Below, piece by piece: positions 26,838-36,770 of a DNA stretch of 64,000 bases (its first letter is position 1; each line of letters opens with the position of its first letter). Position numbers and translations under genes: made by a program. A model generated the notes under the pieces. It saw only the letters and a list, made by a program, of their open reading frames with translations, was not told the DNA's origin and did no database searches. This DNA is from Alcanivorax nanhaiticus (GTDB lineage Bacteria; Pseudomonadota; Gammaproteobacteria; Pseudomonadales; Alcanivoracaceae): NCBI RefSeq assembly GCF_000756665.1, contig NZ_ARXV01000016.1, forward strand, positions 34,959 to 98,958, read 5' to 3'.

Positions 26838-28148
26838 TTACTCGGTGAGGGTACCAGTGAAGATGTGCGCCACCATTTCCGGCGCGGAGGGGAAGTAGCC
26901 ATGAAAGAAACTGGCCACCAGATTCCCGCTTCGATAAATCGCCTCCCCGCCCGTCCCGGTCTGCTTCTGGCTCTGCCAGGTGGCGGCCAATGGGGTCTCG
27001 ACGGCGGCATGATGAAAGGTGTGGCCACGCAAGGTGTGGCCTTGCCACGACCAGGCCTGCATCCCCAGCCCCTGCAGTTTTTTCGTCAGTGTGGCGGTGC
27101 CCGGCAGTAGTGCCAGCCCCGCGTGCGCCACACCGTCTCCGTCCACCAGTGAGGTCAGGCAGCTCATCAAACCACCGCACTCCGCCAGGATCGGCTTGCC
27201 CGCCTGATGATGTGCCTGCACGGCATCACGCATGGGCGCATTGCCCGCCAGCGTCGCCCCATGCAGTTCCGGGTAGCCGCCGGGTAACCACAGGGCATCC
27301 ACCTCAGGGAGGGTGCTATCCCGTAGCGGCGAAAAGAAGGCCAGTTCCGCGCCCATGGCCTGCAGCAGGTCCAGGTTGGCAGGGTAGAGAAAGGCAAAAG
27401 CGGCATCGCGAGCCACGCCGATACGATGCCCCCGTAGCAGGGCCGGTGGTGGCTCCGGAGCCTCGGCACGAAACGTCACCGCCGCCGGCAAGCGGTCAAG
27501 CCCGGCCTCCAGCAGCATGTTCGCAGCCTGATCGAGACGCGCATCCAGATCATCAAGTTCACCGGCCTGGACCAGCCCCAGATGTCGCTCCGGCAGATTG
27601 AGGGCCTCATCACGGGGCAGGCAGCCGAACAGGGAAAGGGAATCGGGCAGCCCTTCTTTCAATAGCGCGCCGTGCCGTTCACTGGCCACCTGATTGGCGA
27701 TCACTTCGCTGACGCGCAGATCATCACGGTAGCTGGCCAGCCCCAGCGCCACGGCGCCAAACGTCTGCGCCATGCCCCAGGCATCGATGACCGGGATAGC
27801 GGGAATCCCGGCCAGCACGGCCAGATCCGCACTGGACGGCGTGCCATCGAACAAGCCCATGGCGCCCTCCACCAGAATCAGGTCCGCCTCCTGGGCGGCC
27901 TCGGCCAGCCGCCAACGACACTCTTGCTCGCCCGTCATCCAGGGCTGCAGCTGATACACCGGTGCGCCGCTGGCCACCTCCAGCACCATCGGGTCCAGAT
28001 AGTCAGGACCGAACTTGAACACCCGGACCCGCCGCCCGGCATTACGATGCAGACGGGCCAGCGCTGCGGTAACCAGAGATTTGCCCTGCCCGGAGCCGGG
28101 GGCACTGATCAGCGCCGCAGGTACCGTGGCAACCAATGGGTTCGACAT
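26838..28148 (-). CDS. cobB: Cobyrinic acid a,c-diamide synthase
   Basis: Protein of 436 residues that amidates the a and c side chains of cobyrinate. The N-terminal P-loop is SAPGSGQGKSLVT, with KFGPDYLDP and VEGAMGLFDG. The C-terminal class I amidotransferase domain has the nucleophile in ILAECGGLMSC and a His near SFFHGYFPS. Its presence means that corrinoid intermediates lacking amides are used, from salvage or from a corrin-ring pathway elsewhere. It follows the ABC ATPase gene by 20 nt. Confidence 0.95.
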   Translation of the reverse strand: MSNPLVATVPAALISAPGSGQGKSLVTAALARLHRNAGRRVRVFKFGPDYLDPMVLEVASGAPVYQLQPWMTGEQECRWRLAEAAQEADLILVEGAMGLFDGTPSSADLAVLAGIPAIPVIDAWGMAQTFGAVALGLASYRDDLRVSEVIANQVASERHGALLKEGLPDSLSLFGCLPRDEALNLPERHLGLVQAGELDDLDARLDQAANMLLEAGLDRLPAAVTFRAEAPEPPPALLRGHRIGVARDAAFAFLYPANLDLLQAMGAELAFFSPLRDSTLPEVDALWLPGGYPELHGATLAGNAPMRDAVQAHHQAGKPILAECGGLMSCLTSLVDGDGVAHAGLALLPGTATLTKKLQGLGMQAWSWQGHTLRGHTFHHAAVETPLAATWQSQKQTGTGGEAIYRSGNLVASFFHGYFPSAPEMVAHIFTGTLTE

Positions 28149-28168
28149 AATGCTCCCTTGGGAAAAAG

Positions 28169-28933
28169 TCAGGCCGGCACGAAAACCGGCTTGCCGTTGA
28201 CGGTGGTCACGGACAGCGACTGGTTATAGAGGCGCTCCAGCACCTCCGGCACCAGCATGGTGTCGGCCGGGCCAAAGCACAGCTCACCATCCGGAAACAG
28301 CAACAGGATATGGTCACACCAGCGGGCGGCCAGATTCAGGTCATGCAGACACATGAACACCGCAGCACCCTGCTCTGCCTGCTGATTCAGCAAGGCCATG
28401 ACAGCCACCTGATGATGTAGATCGAGATGATTGGTGGGTTCATCTGCCAGCCAGATCGCCGGCTGCTGGGTGAGGGCGGTGGCAATGGACACTCGCTGAC
28501 GCTCACCGCCAGACAAGGTGCTGACCAGCCGATCCTTGAGCAACGACAGAGACAACCGCTCCAGCGCGCCATTGGCAAGGCGCAGATCCTCCGCGCTTTC
28601 CCGCTGCCAGGGGGACAGGAAGGGGTGGCGACCAACCAGAGCGGTTTCCAGCACGGTGGCGGGAAAGCTGTCCTGTCGCTCCTGGAACACCACCGCCAGT
28701 TTTTGTGCCACCGCCCGGCGCGTCAATCCGCTCAGGGACTGCCCATCCAGCAACACCTCCCCGGAGCGCGCTGGCCGCAACCCGGCCAGGGTATGCAGCA
28801 GGGAAGTCTTGCCCGCACCATTGGGGCCGAGCACCCCCCAGCGCTGACCCGGTAGCACACGGGCACTGAACGCATGCCCTCCCTCACGACCCGGGATGTC
28901 CACTACCAGATTACGGGCTTCCAGTACCGCCAT
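28169..28933 (-). CDS. btuD: ABC transporter ATPase for cobalamin, BtuD-like
   Basis: Protein of 254 residues with Walker A GPNGAGKTS, signature LSGGERQRVS, Walker B IWLADEPTNHLDL and switch His (CLHDLNLAARW). This is the FecE/HmuV/BtuD class of importer ATPases that pair with BtuC-type permeases. It shares one base with the permease gene upstream. The substrate is assigned from the riboswitch, receptor and cobalamin genes around it; a heme or siderophore role is the alternative for this family. Confidence 0.88.
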   Translation of the reverse strand: MAVLEARNLVVDIPGREGGHAFSARVLPGQRWGVLGPNGAGKTSLLHTLAGLRPARSGEVLLDGQSLSGLTRRAVAQKLAVVFQERQDSFPATVLETALVGRHPFLSPWQRESAEDLRLANGALERLSLSLLKDRLVSTLSGGERQRVSIATALTQQPAIWLADEPTNHLDLHHQVAVMALLNQQAEQGAAVFMCLHDLNLAARWCDHILLLFPDGELCFGPADTMLVPEVLERLYNQSLSVTTVNGKPVFVPA

Positions 28934-29910
28934 CAGCGACTCCGGTACAGCAGGAACAGGAAGGTGGGCACACCAAGCAGGGCCGTGATCACCCCCACCG
29001 GTAACTGCTCCGGGGCCATCAGGGTCCGCGCCAGGGTGTCGGCCACCGTCAGCAGGGCGCCACCAGCCAACACACTGGCGGGCAGGATCAGACGCTGATC
29101 ATTGCCCAGTACCAGTCGCAACATGTGCGGCACAATCAAACCGACGAAGCCCACACTGCCTGCCGTGGTCACCGCCACCGCGGTGAGCAGACTGGCCAGG
29201 CCATACACGCCCCACTCCAGCGGTTTCACCGCCACGCCCAGTGCCGCCGCTTGCAGCGGCCCCCGGGCCAGCACATTCAGGCTGCGTCCCAGAGGCAAGG
29301 TCAGTAACAACACCGGAATCAACACCCACCAGGCTGTCTGCGGTGAATCCGCGTAGCTGAGATCGCCCATCAACCAGTAGAGCATGCCTGGCAGCTTTTC
29401 GGTGGGACTCAGTGTCAGCAGAAAGGTGATCACCGCACCCCAGCCCGCGGCAATGACCACGCCGGTGAGCAACAAGCGCGTCGGTGTCCAGCTGCCGCGC
29501 CCCTGGGCCAGACCGAACACCAGCACAGTGGATAGCAGCGCCCCCACAAAGGCGGACCCGGACACCATGGCGGTGCCCAACCCCAGCAGCATGGACAACA
29601 GCGCGCCCACCGCCGCACCGCCAGAAATACCCAGCACATAAGGGTCCGCCAGCGGGTTGCGCAACAAGACCTGCATCAGGGCACCTGCCAGGGCCAGCAG
29701 TCCGCCAGTGGCAAACGCGGACAGGGCCCGCGGCGCGCGCAGCGAATACACCAGTTCCTGGTGCAACCCCTGACCTTGCCCCGCCAGCACCGCCAACAAT
29801 TCCTGCCACGTTATGGACACGCTGCCCACCGCCAACGCCATCAACAGGCTCAGCACACCGCCAACCGCCAGCAGCAGTAACGCGGGAAGGGAACGACTAG
29901 CGACGGGCAC
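28933..29910 (-). CDS. btuC: Cobalamin ABC transporter permease, BtuC-like
   Basis: Protein of 325 residues, the usual BtuC/FecCD length, with about nine or ten membrane segments. RAPRALSAFATGGLLALAG, NPLADPYVLGISGGAAVGA and GFVGLIVPHMLRL are family landmarks. The GTG at 29910, preceded by GGAAA, is chosen because the frame upstream lies inside the binding-protein gene and encodes Arg/Cys/Trp-rich non-membrane sequence. It overlaps the end of the binding-protein gene by 14 nt. Confidence 0.9.
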   Translation of the reverse strand: MPVASRSLPALLLLAVGGVLSLLMALAVGSVSITWQELLAVLAGQGQGLHQELVYSLRAPRALSAFATGGLLALAGALMQVLLRNPLADPYVLGISGGAAVGALLSMLLGLGTAMVSGSAFVGALLSTVLVFGLAQGRGSWTPTRLLLTGVVIAAGWGAVITFLLTLSPTEKLPGMLYWLMGDLSYADSPQTAWWVLIPVLLLTLPLGRSLNVLARGPLQAAALGVAVKPLEWGVYGLASLLTAVAVTTAGSVGFVGLIVPHMLRLVLGNDQRLILPASVLAGGALLTVADTLARTLMAPEQLPVGVITALLGVPTFLFLLYRSR

Positions 29911-30775
29911 GGGCGGTTTCCAGATGCTGGCAAAGGGTACGGGTTCCCGCCAGCATCTTGGTGGTAGGGCGCTGCAGTGTGGACGGCGGCACAAAGAACA
30001 GGTTGCCCAGCTCCACCGCCTGCAACGAGGAGAACGCCTTCCAGGGGTCCAGCCAGCCCGGGCTGTCCTCGCCCATGCCGCCAGCCACAATCACCTGGGG
30101 ATCTTTTTCCAGCACCGCTTCACGACTGATGCGCGGCGCAAGAGAGGGAAGTTCACCAAAGACGTTTACTCCGCCGCAGATGCGAATCGCTTCGCTGATC
30201 AGATGCTCATCGTTCACTGTCATCAACGGCTCATCCCAGACCTGATAGAACACAGTGACTGGAGCCATGTTTCCGTACCGCATCTGTAGTGCAGTAATAC
30301 CAGACTGAAAACCGTCAGCGGCCCCGTCCGCGATAGCGTGAGTGCCGGCCAGCTTGCCGAAACGTTTGATGGTGGAACTGATATCTTCGAAACGACGTGG
30401 CTCACTGACATAGACAGTCAATCCCATGTCCATGAGGCGCTCCACCTCACTCATGGGATTGCCACTGCGCCAGGCCACAATCAGGTCCGGCTGAATGGCT
30501 ACAATCGCTTCCAGATCCAGCCGTTTATAGCTGCCCACTCGAGGCAGCTTTTTTGCCGCCGGCGGATAATCGCTGAAACTCACTGCCCCGGCCATTTGCT
30601 CGCCGGCACCGGCCGAAAACAGCAGCTCCGTTGCCCCCGGGGACAGGGCCACAATGCGCTTGGCGGGTTGCGGCACGCACACCTGGCGGTCTGCATCATC
30701 CGTAACGCAGAGCTCTGCGTTGGCTGACAATGTCAGTCCCAGCAAGATTGCAGACAGCAGACGGCGCATGTTCAT
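29897..30775 (-). CDS. btuF: Cobalamin-binding periplasmic protein, BtuF-like
   Basis: Protein of 292 residues with a Sec signal (LLSAILLGLTLSANA) and the two-lobed helical-backbone fold of the BtuF/FhuD class: RIVALSPGATELLFSAGAGEQMAG, LPRVGSYKRLDLEAIVAIQPDLIVA and DPQVIVAGG. It would pass cobalamin from the outer-membrane receptor to the BtuCD-like permease. It lies 82 nt downstream of the TonB receptor gene on the same strand. Confidence 0.9.
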   Translation of the reverse strand: MNMRRLLSAILLGLTLSANAELCVTDDADRQVCVPQPAKRIVALSPGATELLFSAGAGEQMAGAVSFSDYPPAAKKLPRVGSYKRLDLEAIVAIQPDLIVAWRSGNPMSEVERLMDMGLTVYVSEPRRFEDISSTIKRFGKLAGTHAIADGAADGFQSGITALQMRYGNMAPVTVFYQVWDEPLMTVNDEHLISEAIRICGGVNVFGELPSLAPRISREAVLEKDPQVIVAGGMGEDSPGWLDPWKAFSSLQAVELGNLFFVPPSTLQRPTTKMLAGTRTLCQHLETARARR

Positions 30776-30857
30776 TATTGTCCTTTTACCCGGCGCGAAA
30801 CACTCGCGACACTCAATCGGTTAATGGCAAGGCGACAACCCACCCTGCCACTCAGGG

Positions 30858-32675
30858 TTACAGGGTATCGTAGCTGACACTCACCATCACGGAACGCCCG
30901 GCATTCAGATAATCCCAACCACTGAAGTTCTGTGCGGTGGTGTATTCCTTGTCCAGTACATTCTCGACCACAACCCGGCCGGTCCAGTTCTTGGCAAACT
31001 GCCAACCGGCCCGCAGATCCAGCAATCCGAAGCCGGACAGTCGCTGCGTATTGGTGGTATCATTATAACGATGCCCCTGGAAACTGGCGGTACCACCCAG
31101 AGAAAACGGGCCAATCTTGCGATCCACATCAAGCCGGCCCATGCGCTGTGCCCGACGGGCGATGATGTCACCGGTTTCGTCGTCTTCCGGCTTGAGGGCA
31201 GAAAATGCCAGCCGCGCACGCCACTGCTGCCATTCCAGCCCCATGGCCAGCTCGGCCCCTTCCACCGTGGCTTTCTCCACATTGCCCGGCGCCATCAACA
31301 CCGGGTCGTAGCTGATCAGGTCGTCAATATTGCTGCGGTACAGCGCCGCATCCCAGTACCACACGCTGTACTGACCGCGCATGCCAACCTCACCGGTTTC
31401 CGAGGATTCCGGCTTCAGGTCGGCGTTGCCAAAACCCGGGTAATAGAGATCGTTGAACGTCGGTGCCTTGAACGCAGTGCCATAACTGGCGCGCACGCGG
31501 TGCTGCTGATCCAGCTTGTAACCTACCGCTGCCGCCCCGGTGACCTTGCTGCCAAAGGCGGCGTTATCGTCATGGCGCAAGCTGCCCTGCAGATCCAGCC
31601 TGCCAAAAGTGAGCAGTGCCTGACCAAACCCGGCCTTGTTGTCGCGGCGGGTTTCGTCGTAATCGTTATCACTGGTGATTTCATCCGCCTGGTATTCCCC
31701 GCCCAGGATGAACTGGTGATTCCCCAGCACGAAGATGTTCTGCAGATTGGCCGTGCGCGTGCGGGTATCGAAGATGCCGTTGCTCTGACCATCGGCAAAA
31801 TCCTCACTCTCATCTTTTGCCTCGCTGAGCAGGACCTTGGCCTGCCAGCTATCGGTGACCCACACATCGCCTTTCAGCCCCGCCACTTGCAGCAGGTAAT
31901 CGGTATCGCGCAGATCTTCCGGCGCACCGCCTTCATACTCGCTGTTGCCTTCGGCGCGAAACGCAAAGGCACCGACGCTGCCTGCATCACCAAACTGGTG
32001 ACGGATTTTGGCAATACCGGAGGTGTTGTCGTAACCACGCTCCTCGCTGTCTTCACGCAGCTCGGTGCCATCGGTATCAAACACATTGGCGCCGACAGTA
32101 ACGGTGGTGCCGCCATGGCTCAGGGTGCTGCCCGCCCCCAGATTCCAGGTATTGAAAGTGCCGCCGCCAGCATTCAGCCAGGTGCCTTCGTCACGGGTAA
32201 ACACCTGCACCACGCCACCTACCGCATCGGCGCCGTACAGGCTGCCACGGGGACCGCGAACAATTTCCACCCGCTGCATCATCTGCGGCGGCAGGTACTG
32301 CCAGGCCGGGCTGCCCGCCGTGGCGGAACGCAACCGCACCCCATCCACCAGCAGCAAGGTGGCATCACTGGAGGTACCGCGGATAAACACACTGGCATTC
32401 TTGCCGAACGAGCCATTGCCGGTGGTGTCGATCCCGGGCTGGCCGCGCAACAGGTCCGCCATGTCCACGGGCTGCTGCTCGCGCAGGGTCTGTTCGTCGA
32501 CAACGGTCACGGAAGACAGCGACGCATCGGCAGTGCGGCTGGTCAGGGTCGGCGTCACCACCACCGGGTCCAGCATGGCGTATTGCTCGCCCTCTGCGCT
32601 CACATCGGAAATCGCTGCCAACGGCAACAGGGAGAAAGTTGCTGCCGCACCGGCAGCCAGAAAACGGAATGTCAT
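30858..32675 (-). CDS. btuB: TonB-dependent cobalamin receptor, BtuB-like
   Basis: Outer-membrane receptor of 605 residues. The signal peptide is at the N-terminus (MTFRFLAAGAAATF...AISDVSA), a TonB box-like DPVVVTP follows near residue 35, then the plug (DMADLLRGQPGIDTTG, VFIRGTSSDATLLLVDGVRL) and a 22-strand barrel ending YDTL. BtuB-like length and the cobalamin riboswitch upstream support the substrate. The ATG at 32675 has GAGGGG upstream; an earlier in-frame start at 32708 would put 11 residues before the signal. Heads the uptake and amidation genes. Confidence 0.93.
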   Translation of the reverse strand: MTFRFLAAGAAATFSLLPLAAISDVSAEGEQYAMLDPVVVTPTLTSRTADASLSSVTVVDEQTLREQQPVDMADLLRGQPGIDTTGNGSFGKNASVFIRGTSSDATLLLVDGVRLRSATAGSPAWQYLPPQMMQRVEIVRGPRGSLYGADAVGGVVQVFTRDEGTWLNAGGGTFNTWNLGAGSTLSHGGTTVTVGANVFDTDGTELREDSEERGYDNTSGIAKIRHQFGDAGSVGAFAFRAEGNSEYEGGAPEDLRDTDYLLQVAGLKGDVWVTDSWQAKVLLSEAKDESEDFADGQSNGIFDTRTRTANLQNIFVLGNHQFILGGEYQADEITSDNDYDETRRDNKAGFGQALLTFGRLDLQGSLRHDDNAAFGSKVTGAAAVGYKLDQQHRVRASYGTAFKAPTFNDLYYPGFGNADLKPESSETGEVGMRGQYSVWYWDAALYRSNIDDLISYDPVLMAPGNVEKATVEGAELAMGLEWQQWRARLAFSALKPEDDETGDIIARRAQRMGRLDVDRKIGPFSLGGTASFQGHRYNDTTNTQRLSGFGLLDLRAGWQFAKNWTGRVVVENVLDKEYTTAQNFSGWDYLNAGRSVMVSVSYDTL

Positions 32676-32799
32676 GGAAGTGATCCCCTCTGCCGTGCCC
32701 ACCCGCACGGCCTGGATTTAGCCGCAGCGGACACAACTCGGGGGCAGCGCGAAACGCGCCATTGCTCCCCGCCATCGCCCGCCGCAACGCCTGGTTCCT

Positions 32800-32990
32800 G
32801 TTCGGCCGGTCTCCGGGCTGATGAGCGAGGCCGCGCCTCTCGACAATCGCCTTCCCATGCACAAGGCACAGTGGCACTTCGACTGTCGTTGACTCAATCA
32901 CCGTTGCGGGGGCAGCGTCGGATTCTTCCAGAAGGATCACCGACTTCCCGTTTAACTCACCCCGTGATCAGGGTGGGCACCGAAAAGGTG
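32800..32990 (-). promoter_or_regulatory. Cobalamin riboswitch
   Basis: Reading the minus strand from about 32990: a GGTGCCC stem, then GGGAAGTCGGTG, AATCCGACGCTGCCCCCGCA followed by ACGGTGA, a B12 box TGCCACTG, GGGAAGGCG and the closing CCCGGAGACCGGCC. These are the conserved blocks of the AdoCbl-binding cobalamin riboswitch in the right order. The TonB receptor start is about 125 nt downstream. Binding of cobalamin should switch off the receptor and probably the whole btuB-btuF-btuC-btuD-cobB-cobO run. This also accounts for the 407-nt gap between the receptor and the upstream cobC-type gene. Confidence 0.95.
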
Positions 32991-33082
32991 GCGCGAAATT
33001 ACCAATGGTGAGGGGCTTTGGCAAACACTATCGCCCAGTATGAGCAGCGCTCAAGTGGCCATGAATATGTCGACAGTGCGAT

Positions 33083-34078
33083 TCAGACCAGCGCACGGGC
33101 AAGACGCTGCCACTGGTCCTCGCTGGCCGGCAAGCCGATGCGCAGGGCGGCGGGCTCTCGAAATTCACGCACCAGGATGCCCTGACGGGCCAGCCTTTCC
33201 ATGCACAAGAACGCGTCCGCCCGGGGACACCAGGCAAACAGATCACAGGCCCCCGATGAGGAGATCCCGGCGTCCGCGAGCAATGCGGTCAGCCGTTGCC
33301 GTGCCTGTCGCAGTCGCCCCTTTTGCTGTTGTTGCCACTGTGTGTCCGCCAGCGCCGAGGCCATCAGAAATCGTGCCGGGTGACTGAGTGCCCAAGGGCC
33401 CAGCAGGATCTGCATCTGCTCGCACAGCGCAGGCGGTGCCAACAGCAGCCCGGCACGCGCGCCGGCCAAGCCATAGAACTTGCCCAGCGAACGCAGCACC
33501 ACCAGCCCCGGCCGATGCGTCTGCGTGACTAACGACACCCCATCACAGGCTTCCATGAACGCTTCGTCCACCACCAGCCAGCCACCCCGACTGGCCAACG
33601 CCTTATGCCAGCGCAACAGGGTTTCCCAGGGGAACAGGGTGCCGGTGGGATTGTTGGGGTTGATGCATACCAGCACATCCAGGGAAGGCAAGGCAGCGTC
33701 GATGGCCGACTCCGCCAGGGCCACCACCTCATGCCCCTGGCGCGACCAGGCCAGACCATGCTCGGCATAGCCCGGCACTGGCACTCCCACCCGACCGGGC
33801 GAGCGCAACCGGGGCAGATTCTGCAGCGCCATCTGGCTACCCGGCACCGGCAGACAACCCGCCTCATCCGGCAGAGACAACACCCGCCGACACACAGCCA
33901 GCAACCCATCATCGTCTTCCGGCAACCGCCGCCATACCTCCTCCGGCATGGCCGGCACCGGCCAAGACCAGGGGCTGATGCCCGTGGACAGATCCAGCCA
34001 GTCACTGCGGGGAATTCCCCAACGCCTGACGGCCGCATTGAGGCGACCACCGTGGAGGTTGTTCGCTGACAGACTCAT
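33083..34078 (-). CDS. cobC: L-threonine-O-3-phosphate decarboxylase (CobC/CobD type)
   Basis: PLP enzyme of 331 residues of the class I/II aminotransferase fold that provides aminopropanol phosphate for the cobalamin nucleotide loop. CINPNNPTG, VVDEAFME and the PLP lysine in RSLGKFYGLAGARAG are visible, as is the N-terminal HGG with LDLSTGISP. The ATG at 34078 overlaps the cbiB stop (ATGA), so the two are coupled. It is called CobD in Salmonella and CobC in Pseudomonas nomenclature; the phosphatase at 36169 carries the reverse naming problem. Confidence 0.93.
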   Translation of the reverse strand: MSLSANNLHGGRLNAAVRRWGIPRSDWLDLSTGISPWSWPVPAMPEEVWRRLPEDDDGLLAVCRRVLSLPDEAGCLPVPGSQMALQNLPRLRSPGRVGVPVPGYAEHGLAWSRQGHEVVALAESAIDAALPSLDVLVCINPNNPTGTLFPWETLLRWHKALASRGGWLVVDEAFMEACDGVSLVTQTHRPGLVVLRSLGKFYGLAGARAGLLLAPPALCEQMQILLGPWALSHPARFLMASALADTQWQQQQKGRLRQARQRLTALLADAGISSSGACDLFAWCPRADAFLCMERLARQGILVREFREPAALRIGLPASEDQWQRLARALV

Positions 34079-34995
34079 GGGCCGGCCACCAGTGCCACAG
34101 CCAGCATGGCAACAACCCACAACCCCATACTGCGGCGCACCAAGCGGATGGCTGCATCGATGCTATGGGCACTGGCCTGTTGCCCACAGCCCAACACGGG
34201 CTTGTCTTTCCACTCACCGTGATAGCGGGTGGCGCCTCCCAGTCGCACCTGCAGCGCCCCGGCACCAGCGGCCATCACCGGCCCGGCATTGGGGCTGTCG
34301 CAAGAGGGAGCTTGCCGCCGCCAGCAGGCCATGGCACCCGAAAAATGCCCGCACAGGGCATAACTGAATGCCGTCAGCCGGGCCGGCAACCAGCCCAGCA
34401 GGTCATCCAACCGTGCCGCCACCTTGCCGAACCGTTCAAAACGTGAGGTGCGATAGCCCCACATGGCATCCAGGGTATTCACCAGTCGATGCAACACCGC
34501 GCCGGGCAGGCCCGCCACCAGAAACCAGAACAATGACGCAAAAACCGCATCGGCGCCGTTTTCCAACAGGGATTCCGTGGCCGCTTTGGCCACCCCCTCT
34601 TCGTCCAGTGCCTCACAATCACGGCTGACCATCCGGGCCACCTGCTCCCGCGCGGTGTGCAGATCGCCCGCCACGAGCGGCTGTTCAACCGCCCGCCCGT
34701 GCTCGATCAGACTCCGCCCGCCAATGACCGACCACAGGCCCAGCACCTGAAAACACCAACTCGCCCAACCCGGCAGCCACGCCAGCAGCAACACCACCAT
34801 CAACATGACGGGCAGGATGACGCACAACAACGCGATTCCACCGGCCACAACACTGCCGCCATGACGGTTACCCCGCTGCTCCAGACAGGCAGCCCAACGG
34901 CCCACCACCACCAACGGATGCGCACGACGAGGCTCACCCAGAATGGCATCCAGCAGCAGGGCCACAAGTGCGGCGGATAACAGCGATAACGACAC
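34075..34995 (-). CDS. cbiB: Adenosylcobinamide-phosphate synthase, CbiB/CobD type
   Basis: Integral membrane protein of 306 residues that attaches the aminopropanol (phosphate) arm to adenosylcobyrate. ALLLDAILGEPRRAHPLVVVGR at the N-terminus, MVSRDCEALDE, ESLLENGADAVFASLFWF and DAMWGYRTSRFERFGKVAARLDDLL are family landmarks. The GTG at 34995, with CAGGAAAA upstream, gives the family N-terminus; the frame is open to 35190 with no relevant homology. It is divergent from cobT with 113 nt between starts. Confidence 0.94.
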   Translation of the reverse strand: MSLSLLSAALVALLLDAILGEPRRAHPLVVVGRWAACLEQRGNRHGGSVVAGGIALLCVILPVMLMVVLLLAWLPGWASWCFQVLGLWSVIGGRSLIEHGRAVEQPLVAGDLHTAREQVARMVSRDCEALDEEGVAKAATESLLENGADAVFASLFWFLVAGLPGAVLHRLVNTLDAMWGYRTSRFERFGKVAARLDDLLGWLPARLTAFSYALCGHFSGAMACWRRQAPSCDSPNAGPVMAAGAGALQVRLGGATRYHGEWKDKPVLGCGQQASAHSIDAAIRLVRRSMGLWVVAMLAVALVAGP

Positions 34996-35108
34996 GGTTT
35001 TTCCTGACGGTTTCGGCGGCAAACGCCGGGCAGTGTACTTGACACTCCCTGGCCGTGGGCAGAGGATTTGCCGCTTTCCTGCCCCAGCACCGATTTCGGG
35101 AGCCCGTC

Positions 35109-36167
35109 TTGAGTACATATTTTCCCTGGCAAGATGCCATCGCCACCGCCAGCCAGTCGCATCGCCAGAGCGCCCTGGACCATCAGGCACAGCTCACCAA
35201 ACCGGCGGGCTCATTGGGACAACTGGAGCAGCTTGCCGTCACCCTGGCGTCGCTTCAGCAGACCAACACTCCGGCTGCGGACCGGGTCAGTATTGCCGTC
35301 TTTGCCGCCGATCATGGTGTCTGCGCGGAGGGCATCTCGCTGTTTCCCCAGGAAGTCACCGGGCAGATGATTGCCAACTTCGTCACCGGCGGCGCGGCCA
35401 TCAGTGTCATGGCCCGGGAACTGAATGCCCAACTGGAGGTGATCAATCTGGGCACGGCCACCCCCCCGCCCCTCACCGACGGCGTCATCGATGAGCAGAT
35501 CGCCCCCGGTACCGCCAACCTTGCCGAGCAGGCGGCCATGTGCGATGCCCAGCTGCAGCAGGCCCTGCTGGCGGGCGACAAGGCCGCCCGGCGCGCCGCC
35601 GATAAGGGCAGCCAGCTTTTCATTGCCGGCGAGATGGGTATCGGCAATACCACCAGCGCCAGTGCCCTGGCCTGTGCCCTGCTGGGGGCCGCACCGGCAG
35701 CGCTGGCGGGCCCCGGTACCGGGCTGGATAGCAACGGTGTCCAGCGCAAGGTCACCGTGATTGAACGGGCCCTGGCCCGTCACGGCGACGACCCCGCTCC
35801 GCTCACCTGCCTCGCCTCCCTGGGCGGTTTCGAAATCGCCGCTATCGCCGGGGCATTCATTGGCTGTGCGGTACGGGGGGTTCCTGTGCTGGTGGACGGT
35901 TTCATTGTGTCTGTGGCTGCGCTGGCCGCAGTACGCCTGCGCCCTGAACTGACGGACTGGCTGTTGTATGCCCATCGTTCACAGGAGCCCGGTCACCGGC
36001 TGGTGCTGGACGCCCTGAACGCAGAACCGCTACTGGATCTGGGCATGCGCTTGGGGGAAGGCAGCGGTGCCGCTGTGGCGGTACCGCTGCTACGCAGCGC
36101 CTGTGCTCTGCACAATCACATGGCCACCTTTGCCGATGCTGGCGTCAGCAACAGCGGGAACGACTGA
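35109..36167 (+). CDS. cobT: Nicotinate-nucleotide:dimethylbenzimidazole phosphoribosyltransferase
   Basis: Protein of 352 residues that makes alpha-ribazole phosphate for the lower ligand. [39 protein letters not shown] and the catalytic Glu in RLGEGSGAA are present. The start is probably TTG at 35109, which follows GGGAG at the right spacing and gives the usual [11 protein letters not shown]-terminus; the frame remains open to 35055. It is followed 1 nt later by the phosphatase gene. Confidence 0.94.
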   Translation: MSTYFPWQDAIATASQSHRQSALDHQAQLTKPAGSLGQLEQLAVTLASLQQTNTPAADRVSIAVFAADHGVCAEGISLFPQEVTGQMIANFVTGGAAISVMARELNAQLEVINLGTATPPPLTDGVIDEQIAPGTANLAEQAAMCDAQLQQALLAGDKAARRAADKGSQLFIAGEMGIGNTTSASALACALLGAAPAALAGPGTGLDSNGVQRKVTVIERALARHGDDPAPLTCLASLGGFEIAAIAGAFIGCAVRGVPVLVDGFIVSVAALAAVRLRPELTDWLLYAHRSQEPGHRLVLDALNAEPLLDLGMRLGEGSGAAVAVPLLRSACALHNHMATFADAGVSNSGND

Positions 36168-36168
36168 C

Positions 36169-36765
36169 ATGACCACGACGTTTTTCGATCTGATCCGCCA
36201 CGGCGAGCCAGCCGGCGGCCACAAGTATCGCGGCCATCGGGATGACCCGCTCAGCGAATTGGGCTGGCAGCAAATGCGTGATGCCATTGGCAAAGACGAA
36301 GAGTGGGATCACATCCTCACCTCACCGTTGTTGCGCTGTCGCGAGTTTGCCAGCGAGCTTTCGGCACAATTGAAGGTTCCTGTCACTGTCGCAGAGGGCT
36401 TCAAGGAAATCTGTTTTGGCGACTGGGAAGGAAAAACTCGCGAACAGGTGGCACAGGAGTATGGCGATCATCAAGCCAACTTCTGGCGCGATGCCGAAAA
36501 TTATCCGCCACCCAATGCAGAAACCGTTCAGGATTTTTATCAGCGCATCGGTACGGCCTGGCAGCACTGGAGCCAGGAATTGGCAGGACAGAAAGTGCTA
36601 CTGGTGTGTCACGGTGGGGTGATTCGCATGGTACTGGGACATGTTCTGGGCCTCACCCCCAGCAACGCCATGGCCGGTTTCCATGTGCCTTTTGCCAATC
36701 GTTCCCAGGTGCGACTGGATCAAACCGAATTCGGCACACTGAGCTGCCTGGTCTCACACGGCTAG
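36169..36765 (+). CDS. cobC: Alpha-ribazole-phosphate phosphatase-like histidine phosphatase
   Basis: Protein of 198 residues of the histidine-phosphatase (phosphoglycerate mutase-like) superfamily with the phosphate-accepting LIRHGEP, TSPLLRCREFA, FGDWEGK and VCHGGVIRMV. In the cobalamin context it would dephosphorylate alpha-ribazole phosphate or adenosylcobalamin phosphate. The ATG at 36169 is 1 nt after the cobT stop, with GCGGGAA upstream. cobS would be expected next but the stop is followed by a repeat and then the opposing cobU. Confidence 0.9.
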   Translation: MTTTFFDLIRHGEPAGGHKYRGHRDDPLSELGWQQMRDAIGKDEEWDHILTSPLLRCREFASELSAQLKVPVTVAEGFKEICFGDWEGKTREQVAQEYGDHQANFWRDAENYPPPNAETVQDFYQRIGTAWQHWSQELAGQKVLLVCHGGVIRMVLGHVLGLTPSNAMAGFHVPFANRSQVRLDQTEFGTLSCLVSHG

Positions 36766-36770
36766 TCGGC

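Noticed and set aside
26213..27028. Longer cobO start at 27028
   Set aside because: The extra 68 residues lie inside cobB and are Pro/Arg/Trp-rich; the ATG at 26824 gives the family N-terminus.
31071..33011. Open frame of 646 codons on the plus strand, antisense to the TonB receptor
   Set aside because: It lies opposite a well-supported receptor gene, is rich in His/Gln/Arg without domain motifs and runs through the riboswitch; it is a high-GC antisense shadow.
32676..33082. Small protein genes in the gap upstream of the TonB receptor
   Set aside because: The conserved blocks of the cobalamin riboswitch explain the region.
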